DNA of 5,306 nt from an uncultured Thermomonas sp. (GTDB lineage Bacteria > Pseudomonadota > Gammaproteobacteria > Xanthomonadales > Xanthomonadaceae): the NCBI GenBank assembly GCA_946480065.1, contig CAMLJA010000155.1:1-5306 (forward strand). The letters run 5' to 3'. The notes beneath the pieces were generated by a model. It saw only the letters and a list, made by a program, of their open reading frames with translations. It had not been told where the DNA came from and did no database searches. Below are positions 1-4,500 of the stretch, piece after piece. Every line of letters starts with the position of its first letter. Position 1 is the first letter of the stretch. Position numbers and translations under genes: made by a program.

Positions 1-533
1 CGCGCGAAGATCGAGATCAGCGAGGCGCCGAACGCCAGGCCCACCAGCGCGTGCAGCGCCGGTTCGCCGTTGACGCCCATGCGCTGCAGCACCAGGTAGT
101 AGCCGGCGACGCCGAGCAGGCCCAGGCCGACCACCAGCATGCCGGTGATCGCGCCGCCGCGGAACGCGACGTCCATCGCCGGGCTGATGCCGCGCCGCGC
201 GGCCTCGGCGGTGCGCACGTTGGCGCGCACCGAGACGTTCATGCCGATGTAGCCGGCCGCGCCCGAGAGCACCGCGCCGAGCGCGAACCCGATCGCGGTA
301 TGCCAGCCCAGGAACAACCCGATCAGCACGAACAGCACCACGCCGGCGATGGCGATGGTGGTGTATTGCCGGTTGAGGTAGGCGCGGGCGCCCTCCTGGA
401 TCGCGCCGGCGATCTGCTGCATGCGTTCGTTGCCGGCGGGCTGCTTGTTAATCCATGCCGCCGACCACAGGCCGTAGGCGATCGCGACGACGGCGCAGGC
501 GAGCGCCAGCACCAAACCATATTGCTCCAGCAT
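1..533 (-). CDS. hppA: Membrane-bound ion-translocating pyrophosphatase, N-terminal part (cut by window edge)
   Basis: Integral inner-membrane pump that hydrolyses pyrophosphate and exports H+ (or Na+) without ATP. The 177 visible codons match the N-terminus of the family. There are hydrophobic membrane segments at about residues 5-28, 59-77, 80-98, 128-149 and 160-177. Conserved stretches include [13 protein letters not shown] (45-57), [20 protein letters not shown] (94-113) and [18 protein letters not shown] (124-141). The catalytic pyrophosphate-binding motifs and the residues that separate K+-dependent from K+-independent and H+ from Na+ pumps lie beyond the left edge, so the ion cannot be stated. 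The ATG at 533 is preceded by a strong purine-rich ribosome site (GGGGAGGGG, 539-547, five bases upstream), and the protein begins directly with its first membrane helix. The gene is transcribed away from the rest of the window from its own upstream region. The family assignment is very secure; the symbol follows common usage. Confidence 0.96.
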   Translation of the reverse strand, partial: MLEQYGLVLALACAVVAIAYGLWSAAWINKQPAGNERMQQIAGAIQEGARAYLNRQYTTIAIAGVVLFVLIGLFLGWHTAIGFALGAVLSGAAGYIGMNVSVRANVRTAEAARRGISPAMDVAFRGGAITGMLVVGLGLLGVAGYYLVLQRMGVNGEPALHALVGLAFGASLISIFA

Positions 534-580
534 GAAAACCCCTCCCCGGAGTGTTCGAAATGGAAGTCCCTAGGTTGCGC

Positions 581-597
581 GCCCGCGTTGCGCGGGC
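581..597. repeat. Inverted repeat, 7-base stem with 3-base loop
   Basis: GCCCGCG and CGCGGGC flank TTG. If hppA transcription starts upstream of it, this hairpin would lie in the hppA leader about 50 bases before the start codon. No run of T follows on either strand, so a classical terminator is not supported. Confidence 0.4.
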
Positions 598-617
598 AGC
601 CCGCCGACTATCGCACA

Positions 618-640
618 GCCCCGCCGTCCCGCGGCAGGGC
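618..640. repeat. Inverted repeat, 8 paired bases with one mismatch
   Basis: GCCC-C-GCCG pairs with CGGC-A-GGGC around a five-base loop (627-631). It is one of three closely spaced dyads upstream of hppA. Whether it acts in DNA (operator) or RNA (leader structure) cannot be told, and chance formation is quite possible at this GC content. Confidence 0.35.
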
Positions 641-643
641 CGT

Positions 644-657
644 CCCCGGGCCCGGGG
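644..657. repeat. Perfect 14-base palindrome
   Basis: CCCCGGGCCCGGGG reads the same on both strands with no loop. It sits 69 bases before the ATG at 727 and 110 bases before the hppA start. The lack of a loop fits a protein-binding site better than an RNA hairpin, but no regulator family with this site is recognised. Confidence 0.35.
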
Positions 658-726
658 CATGAAAGCGGGGTTCAGGCCGCGCGTGCCAGCCTGATCGCCT
701 TCCCGAGTCCGAATGGAGGCTTCCCG

Positions 727-1239
727 ATGCTGCGACCGCACATGCTGCTGGCAGGCCTGCTAGCCGTGCCGATGGCCGCCGCCGCCCAGGACCCCGCGCC
801 CGAGATCAGGCGCGCGCCGGCGCCGCCGCAGGCGGTGGGCGTGGCGCACACGCTGCGCGCCATTCCGGAGGCGTGCGCGCGGCTGGAAGGGCGGTTCACC
901 GGCGACGCGTCCGCGCCCTACGCCTTCACCGCCGTGCGCACCAGCGCGCGCTGCCGGCCGCGCGCGCGGCTGGTGGACGCCGCCGGCGCGCACGCCTCGG
1001 CGGCCAACGGCTGGACCCTCAACGACGTCATCCGCGTCCCCAGCGCGGCCTGCCCGGCGCAGCAGGCGGTGGTGCGGGTCTGGCGCAAGGGCGGCGGCAA
1101 TGTCCCGCCGAAGCTGGACGCGCAGGGCCGTTCGCGGATCTACCTGCAGAAGGGCCTGGACGCCGCCCGTGCCGGGGACCTGAAGCCGGTCACCGTGTAT
1201 GCCGCCGCGATGTCGCTGGAGGGGCTGGCCTGCAAGTGA
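727..1239 (+). CDS. Exported protein of unknown function with four cysteines
   Basis: I do not recognise a family for this 170-residue protein. Residues 1-20 form a likely Sec signal peptide: a basic start with R3, a hydrophobic core LLAGLLAVPMAAAA, and a probable signal peptidase I cut after AAA-20 before QDPAPE. No lipobox cysteine is present, so the mature protein is probably periplasmic or secreted. The mature chain begins with a proline/alanine-rich linker (about 23-36) and carries exactly four cysteines (C50, C76, C109, C169), an even number that suggests two disulfides. It is rich in arginine and lysine, with the motif VRVWRKGGGNVPPKLD at about 116-131. The ATG at 727 is supported by GGAGG at 715-719, seven bases upstream, and by the signal peptide starting there. 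It stands alone on the plus strand and converges with the DUF167 gene nine bases beyond its stop. Coding is supported by the signal peptide, ribosome site and codon bias; function is unknown. Confidence 0.8.
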   Translation: MLRPHMLLAGLLAVPMAAAAQDPAPEIRRAPAPPQAVGVAHTLRAIPEACARLEGRFTGDASAPYAFTAVRTSARCRPRARLVDAAGAHASAANGWTLNDVIRVPSAACPAQQAVVRVWRKGGGNVPPKLDAQGRSRIYLQKGLDAARAGDLKPVTVYAAAMSLEGLACK

Positions 1240-1251
1240 GGCCGCGCCTCA
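1237..1251. terminator. Small bidirectional hairpin spanning both stop codons
   Basis: TGAGGC-CGC-GCCTCA is a perfect six-base stem with a three-base loop. Its left end is the TGA stop of the exported-protein gene and its right end is the TCA complement of the TGA stop of the convergent DUF167 gene. The position between convergent genes suits a shared terminator or transcript 3' end, but there is no T tract on either side and the stem is short. Confidence 0.35.
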
Positions 1252-1473
1252 GTCCGGGACCTGCACCCGCTTGAGGCGGCTGCCGCCGCCCGACCGGACC
1301 ACCACCTGCGATTTCGGGCAGCCGAAGGCGCGCGCCACCAGGGCCACCAGTTCGGCATTCGCCTTGCCGTCCACCGGCGGCGCGGTGAGCCGGGCCAGCC
1401 AGGTGCCGTCCGCCTGCCGCGTCAGCGAGGCGGTGCGCGCGTTGGGCTTGGCCTTGACCTGCAGGATCGGCAT
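1249..1473 (-). CDS. DUF167 (YggU / UPF0235) family protein
   Basis: Small conserved protein of 74 residues. The family signature is clear: an N-terminal strand with the KPNAR turn (9-13), the hallmark PPVDGKANAELVALVA (32-47), and a C-terminal VVVRSGGGSRLKRVQV strand (57-72) corresponding to the usual G-x-x-S-R-x-K pattern. Family structures show a small alpha/beta fold; the cellular role is not established. It is shorter than E. coli YggU (about 96 residues), but all core elements are present. The ATG at 1473 gives the expected family N-terminus; the ribosome site before it is weak. The same frame stays open far upstream, but those residues overlap the CsgG-like gene in another frame and show no family similarity. 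It follows the CsgG-like gene by 89 bases in the same direction, with hairpins between, and ends against the convergent exported-protein gene. Confidence 0.92.
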   Translation of the reverse strand: MPILQVKAKPNARTASLTRQADGTWLARLTAPPVDGKANAELVALVARAFGCPKSQVVVRSGGGSRLKRVQVPD

Positions 1474-1488
1474 CCGCGCAGGATCGCA

Positions 1489-1519
1489 CGCGCGTCCCGT
1501 CGGATACCGGGGACGCGCG
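1489..1519 (-). terminator. Strong hairpin downstream of the CsgG-like gene
   Basis: CGCGCGTCCC pairs perfectly with GGGACGCGCG over ten bases. The 11-base loop can itself form a three-pair CGG-ATA-CCG top. It is the longest perfect stem I found in the window. Placed 44 bases after the CsgG-like stop and 15 bases before the DUF167 start on the transcribed strand, it could end or attenuate transcription or protect the 3' end. No T run follows, so Rho-independent termination is only a possibility. Confidence 0.35.
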
Positions 1520-1520
1520 A

Positions 1521-1540
1521 CGCCCGGACGCAGCCGGGCG
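1521..1540 (-). repeat. Second hairpin, 7-base stem with 6-base loop
   Basis: CGCCCGG pairs with CCGGGCG around a six-base loop (1528-1533). It begins 22 bases after the CsgG-like stop on the minus strand and lies one base away from the stronger 10-base stem, so the two form a tandem pair. No T tract is present. Confidence 0.35.
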
Positions 1541-1562
1541 CCTGCGGAGCCGCCGCGCCGGC

Positions 1563-2369
1563 TCAGTCGCCGACCTTGAGCCTGCCGCCCTTGCCCAGGC
1601 CGCCCCGCACCTGCTGCGGCTGGTAGTCGCGCATCGCGACCACGAGGTTGTTGTAGGCATTCGCGAAGGCCGCGGCCAGCGCCTTGCCCTCGGGCGTGTT
1701 GCTGTAGCCGCCCAGCGCGCCGAACCCGCCGCTGCCGCCGCCGCCGAAGCCCAGCCCGAAGTCGGTCTTGGTGGCGTTGCCCTGGGCCACGCCGATCTGC
1801 ACGCCGGAGCGGTTGTCGATCATCGTCAGCATGGTCTCGGCCTTCTTGAACTTCAGCCCGCCGACCACCGCGCCCACCGCGCCCAGGCGGCCGCCGAACG
1901 CGCCCAGCACGCCGCCGATGCCGCCGGCGTTGCTCTGCGAGAAATTGATGCTGGGGTTCATGGTGTAGTCGGCGGCGACCATCTGGCCCTTGCCGAAGTT
2001 GCTGCCCTCGCGCATCTCGCCGCTTTCCATCAGCGCGCGCTCCTGCATCATGTTCTGCATCGCGCGGCCGCGCTCGACCACCACGAAGCAGTTGGACTGC
2101 TGGATCAGCATCCGGATCACCGGGATGGTGGACGGCAGGCGCAGGTCGGAGGTGAGGTAGCGGTACCAGTCGCCTTCCTGCTCCTCGACCACCGCGATGG
2201 TGCCCATGGGCTCGTCGCAATGCTCCAGGTTGAGGGCGGCGCCCTTGGCGTTGGCGCCGCCGGCGGCGCCCTGCGGGTCGGCCTGGCGCTTGCTCCACTG
2301 GGCGTGGGCGGGCGTGCTGGCGGCGGCCAGCGCCACGGCCAGCGTGGCGACGGTGAGTGCGGTCTTCAT
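1563..2369 (-). CDS. Exported CsgG/HfaB-like domain protein
   Basis: A 268-residue protein resembling the CsgG family, whose founder forms the outer-membrane curli secretion channel. Residues 1-23 are a signal peptide (MKTALTVATLAVALAAAS, probable cut after AHA-23). The CsgG-like part runs from about 52 to 250: IPVIRMLIQQSNCFVVVERGR (82-102) resembles the helix and strand leading to the family's VER motif. It continues with MMQERALMESG (107-117), GQMVAADYTMNPSINF (128-143), and a strand segment KKAETMLTMIDNRSGVQIG (175-193) followed by a C-terminal helix (226-248). CsgG is a lipoprotein; here no lipobox cysteine follows the signal peptide, and the only cysteines are C51 and C94. Two glycine-rich stretches (149-171 and 205-221) fall where CsgG has its membrane hairpins. 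No curli genes (csgA, B, E, F) are nearby. The ATG at 2369 has AGGGGA (2375-2380) as ribosome site and begins the signal peptide. It is downstream of pfp in the same direction. Family call moderate to good; role unknown. Confidence 0.78.
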   Translation of the reverse strand: MKTALTVATLAVALAAASTPAHAQWSKRQADPQGAAGGANAKGAALNLEHCDEPMGTIAVVEEQEGDWYRYLTSDLRLPSTIPVIRMLIQQSNCFVVVERGRAMQNMMQERALMESGEMREGSNFGKGQMVAADYTMNPSINFSQSNAGGIGGVLGAFGGRLGAVGAVVGGLKFKKAETMLTMIDNRSGVQIGVAQGNATKTDFGLGFGGGGSGGFGALGGYSNTPEGKALAAAFANAYNNLVVAMRDYQPQQVRGGLGKGGRLKVGD

Positions 2370-2434
2370 CGGATTCCCCTGGTCGATCGTGTGGTGGATG
2401 GACGGGCGACGCGGGCGGCCGGCCATCCGTCCGG

Positions 2435-3691
2435 TCATCCGGTCCAGGCGGGCAGCCGGCGCCGCAGCGCCTTCATCGCCGGAACAACGTAAACCGGCAG
2501 CCCATCCCGGCCAAACGGCGGGAACGCCTCGCCTGCGACCAGCGGCGACAGGTAGCGCCGCGCCGCCGCGGTGATGCCGTAGCCGTCGCGGCGGATGAAG
2601 CCGGCCGGCAGGGTCTTCTCGTGGTTGGCGATGCGCGCCAGCGGGGCGATGTCCACGTGCCAGCGGTAGGGGGCGTCGGCGTCGCGCACGATCACCGGCA
2701 TCACCCCGGTCTGGCCGGACAGGGCGCAATCCACCGCGGCGCGGCCGACCGCCATCGCGTGCTCCAGGTCAGTCGCCGACGCCAGGTGGCGGGCCGAGCG
2801 CTGCAGGTAGTCGGGCAGCGCCCAGTGCACCTTCAGCCCCAGCGCGTCCTTGACCCGGCCGGCCAGGTGCGCGGCCACGCCGCCCAGCTGGGTGTGGCCG
2901 AAGCTGTCCCGGCCACCGCCGGCGTCGGCCACGAAGCGGCCGTCGGCGGTGCGGATGCCCTCGCTGGCCACGACCACGCACCAGCCCACGCGCCGCACCA
3001 CGGCATCGACCCGGGCCAGGAAGTCGGCCTCGTCGAACGGGCGCTCGGGGAACAGGATCAGGTGCGGCGCGTCGTCGCGCCCTTGCCCCGCCAGCCCGGC
3101 GGCGGCCGCCAGCCAGCCGGCGTGGCGGCCCATCGCCTCGTACACGAACACCCTGGTCGAGGTGTCCGCCATCGCCGCCACGTCCAGCGCGCATTCGCGC
3201 ACCGAGACCGCGGTGTACTTGGCCGCCGACCCGAAGCCGGGGCTGCAGTCGGTCTCGGCCAGGTCGTTGTCCACGGTCTTGGGCACCGCCACGCAGGTCA
3301 GCGGATAGCCGGCCGCGGCGGCCAGCCGCGACACCTTCAGCGCGGTGTCGGCGGAGTCGTTGCCGCCGTTGTAGAGGAACCAGCGCACGTCGTGGGCGCG
3401 GAAGACCGCCAGCAGGCGCTCGTATTTCGCCCGGTCCTCGTCGGCCGACTTGAGCTTGAGCCGGCAGCTGCCGAACGCACCGCCCGGCGTGTGCGCCAGC
3501 CCGCGCACCTCGGCGCTAGTCAGCGCGGCGGTGTCCAGCAGGTCCTCGCGCAGCGCCCCCAGGATGCCGTTGCGGGCGGCCAGCACCCGCACCCGGCGCG
3601 CGCGCGCGGCCTGGATCACCGCGGAGGCGGTGGCGTTGATGACGGCGGTGACGCCGCCGCTCTGCGCGTACAGCAAGGTGCCACTGGGCAT
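2435..3691 (-). CDS. pfp: Pyrophosphate-dependent 6-phosphofructokinase (PPi-PFK)
   Basis: Cytosolic enzyme of 418 residues that reversibly phosphorylates fructose-6-phosphate using pyrophosphate instead of ATP, serving both glycolysis and gluconeogenesis. Motifs in order: N-terminal phosphate loop QSGGVTAVINA (10-20); GGNDS (109-113); PKTVDND (137-143) with the catalytic aspartate D141; PGFGSAAKYTA (151-161); sugar-phosphate motif MGRHAGW (187-193); FPERPF (214-219); and HTQLGG (266-271). D112 and K138 occupy the positions that are glycines in ATP-using E. coli PfkA (G104 and G124); this Asp/Lys pair is the known marker of pyrophosphate specificity. N111 stands where PfkA has the metal-binding D103. 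The ATG at 3691 has AGGAA (3697-3701) five bases upstream and starts right before the first beta strand. It is divergent from adk, and the CsgG-like gene follows 65 bases downstream. Related bacteria carry pfp near the membrane pyrophosphatase, as here. Confidence 0.95.
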   Translation of the reverse strand: MPSGTLLYAQSGGVTAVINATASAVIQAARARRVRVLAARNGILGALREDLLDTAALTSAEVRGLAHTPGGAFGSCRLKLKSADEDRAKYERLLAVFRAHDVRWFLYNGGNDSADTALKVSRLAAAAGYPLTCVAVPKTVDNDLAETDCSPGFGSAAKYTAVSVRECALDVAAMADTSTRVFVYEAMGRHAGWLAAAAGLAGQGRDDAPHLILFPERPFDEADFLARVDAVVRRVGWCVVVASEGIRTADGRFVADAGGGRDSFGHTQLGGVAAHLAGRVKDALGLKVHWALPDYLQRSARHLASATDLEHAMAVGRAAVDCALSGQTGVMPVIVRDADAPYRWHVDIAPLARIANHEKTLPAGFIRRDGYGITAAARRYLSPLVAGEAFPPFGRDGLPVYVVPAMKALRRRLPAWTG

Positions 3692-3801
3692 GGGCGTTCC
3701 TGGGTTGGGGCGGGCGGCCCGGGCGATGCGGTAAGCTGGCCGCCACGCGGTCGCCGGCGGCAGTGTAGCGCCGGCGCGGGCCACGATTCTGGAGCGATTC
3801 G
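3692..3801. promoter_or_regulatory. Divergent promoter region of pfp and adk
   Basis: The 110-base gap separates two genes read in opposite directions, so it must hold start signals for both unless transcription enters from elsewhere. Ribosome sites lie at the edges (AGGAA for pfp at 3697-3701; GGAG for adk at 3791-3794). A weak -10-like TAAGCT at 3732-3737 on the plus strand is the best promoter guess, but no -35 at proper spacing goes with it. A 25-base inverted repeat lies in the adk-proximal part. Confidence 0.45.
3752..3776. repeat. Twin 8-base palindromes forming a hairpin before adk
   Basis: CGCCGGCG occurs twice (3752-3759 and 3769-3776), separated by nine bases. Because each copy is self-complementary, the pair is at once a direct repeat and an inverted repeat able to form an 8-base stem. 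It ends 15 bases before the adk ribosome site. It could be a paired protein-binding site or a leader hairpin; no known regulator is recognised and the motif is common in GC-rich DNA. Confidence 0.35.
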
Positions 3802-4380
3802 ATGCGATTGGTTCTGTTGGGCGCGCCGGGTTCCGGCAAGGGCACCCAGGCGGCACGGCTGAAGGAGCACCTGCAGGTGCCGCACATCTCCACCGGCGAC
3901 CTGCTGCGCGCCGAAGTGGCCGCCGGCACCCCGCTGGGGCTGGAGGCGAAGGGCGTGATGGCGCGCGGCGAGCTGGTCAGCGACGCCATCCTGCTGGGCA
4001 TGCTGGAGGACCGCTTCTCCCGCCCCGACACCGCCAACGGCTTCATCCTCGACGGCTATCCGCGCAACCTGGCGCAGGCCGACGCGCTGGACGGGCTGCT
4101 GGCGCGGATCGGCCAGCGCTTCGACCACGCGGTGCAGCTGGAAGTCCCCTCCGAATTGCTGGTCGAGCGGATCGCCGGGCGCGCCCAGGCCGAGGGCCGC
4201 GCGGACGACAACCCGGATTCGGTGCGCAAGCGCCTGCAGGTCTACGAAAGCCAGACCGCGCCGGTGATCGGGTTCTACCGCCAGCACGGCCAGCTGACCG
4301 TGGTGGACGGCGTGGGCTCGCTGGACGAGGTGTTCACCCGGATCGTGGAAGCGATCCAGGCGGGGCACGACGTCGGTTGA
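3802..4380 (+). CDS. adk: Adenylate kinase, short-lid type
   Basis: Cytosolic enzyme interconverting ATP + AMP and 2 ADP, setting the adenylate energy charge. The 192-residue chain shows the P-loop GAPGSGKGTQ (7-16) and the AMP-binding segment STGDLLR (30-36). DGYPRN (84-89) is the family's DGFPR motif, and VRKRLQVYESQTAPVIGFY (141-159) is the C-terminal core. The lid is reduced to a short loop around GRAQAEGRADDN (126-137), so this is the short form rather than the 214-residue E. coli type; no zinc-binding cysteines are present (there are no cysteines at all). Arginines R123, R127, R133, R142 and R144 are candidates for phosphate contacts. The ATG at 3802 sits seven bases after GGAG (3791-3794) and gives the usual MRLVLLGAPG start. 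It is divergent from pfp and is followed after 120 bases by mpl on the same strand. Confidence 0.97.
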   Translation: MRLVLLGAPGSGKGTQAARLKEHLQVPHISTGDLLRAEVAAGTPLGLEAKGVMARGELVSDAILLGMLEDRFSRPDTANGFILDGYPRNLAQADALDGLLARIGQRFDHAVQLEVPSELLVERIAGRAQAEGRADDNPDSVRKRLQVYESQTAPVIGFYRQHGQLTVVDGVGSLDEVFTRIVEAIQAGHDVG

Positions 4381-4454
4381 TGCCGTGACAGATGCGATGG
4401 TCGGGGCTGCGGCAGGCAGGCCCCGCAACCAGTCGAGAATGGGGGAGCGGCTTG

Positions 4455-4478
4455 CGAGGCCAGCCTGCCGCGGCCTCG
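4455..4478 (+). terminator. Possible hairpin between adk and mpl
   Basis: CGAGGCC and GGCCTCG form a perfect seven-base stem around a ten-base loop, 74 bases after the adk stop and 11 bases before the mpl ribosome site. There is no T tract after it, so termination is uncertain and it may equally be a leader structure of mpl. Confidence 0.25.
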
Positions 4479-4488
4479 ACCCCGCCCC

Positions 4489-4492
4489 GGAG
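4489..4492 (+). promoter_or_regulatory. Ribosome binding site that fixes the GTG start of mpl
   Basis: GGAG lies eight bases before the GTG at 4501. No ATG lies in this frame before residue 13, which is already inside the conserved nucleotide-binding fold, so this site together with the family N-terminus decides for the GTG start. Confidence 0.7.
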
Positions 4493-4500
4493 CAACCGAC

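Larger units (their letters stand above)
534..726. promoter_or_regulatory. Divergent non-coding region between hppA and the exported-protein gene
   Basis: This 193-base gap must contain the start signals for hppA (leftward) and probably for the gene at 727 (rightward). I could not find a convincing -35/-10 pair on either strand. What is visible is three inverted repeats in a row: a 7-base stem with a 3-base loop at 581-597, an 8-pair stem with one C/A mismatch at 618-640, and a perfect 14-base palindrome at 644-657. The two ribosome sites lie at the ends of the gap, at 539-547 (minus) and 715-719 (plus). No open frame here resembles a real gene. Confidence 0.5.
1474..1562 (-). promoter_or_regulatory. 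Gap between the CsgG-like and DUF167 genes, with two tandem hairpins
   Basis: The 89 bases contain no gene. They hold a 10-base perfect stem (1489-1498 with 1510-1519) and a second 7-base stem (1521-1540), listed separately. The left hairpin ends only 15 bases before the DUF167 start codon. No clear promoter hexamers were found, so DUF167 may be read from upstream or from an unrecognised promoter. Confidence 0.35.
4381..4500 (+). promoter_or_regulatory. Gap between adk and mpl with alternative pairing segments
   Basis: No gene is seen in these 120 bases. Three stems can be drawn: CGGGGC/GCCCCG (4402-4407 with 4420-4425), GCGGCAGGC/GCCTGCCGC (4409-4417 with 4463-4471), and CGAGGCC/GGCCTCG (4455-4461 with 4472-4478). 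The second is incompatible with the other two. A weak -10-like GAGAAT lies at 4435-4440 without a matching -35. The gap could hold a terminator for adk, a promoter for mpl, or a leader; none is proven. Confidence 0.35.

Noticed and set aside
51..662. Plus-strand open frame across the hppA region
   Set aside because: It lies antisense to the membrane pyrophosphatase and encodes a histidine/aspartate/arginine-rich chain typical of the reverse of a membrane-protein gene.
1699..1765. GC-rich quasi-repeat (CCGCCG runs) in the CsgG-like gene, considered as a repeat element
   Set aside because: It is simply the reverse complement of codons for a glycine-rich protein segment and not an independent repeat.
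1474..2298. Upstream extension of the DUF167 reading frame into the CsgG-like gene
   Set aside because: The frame is open but the added residues are low-complexity R/G/A and overlap a well-supported gene; family similarity starts at the ATG at 1473.
2396..2432. Possible terminator between pfp and the CsgG-like gene (GGATGG/CCATCC or GGACGG/CCGTCC)
   Set aside because: The pairs are only six bases, compete with one another, have long loops and no T tract, so the two genes may well be co-transcribed.
2357..3862. Long plus-strand open frame of 501 codons across the pfp gene
   Set aside because: It is antisense to a clearly identified PPi-PFK and its product is a low-complexity mix of R, H, G, V, A and Q without motifs. 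Long antisense frames are usual at 70% GC.
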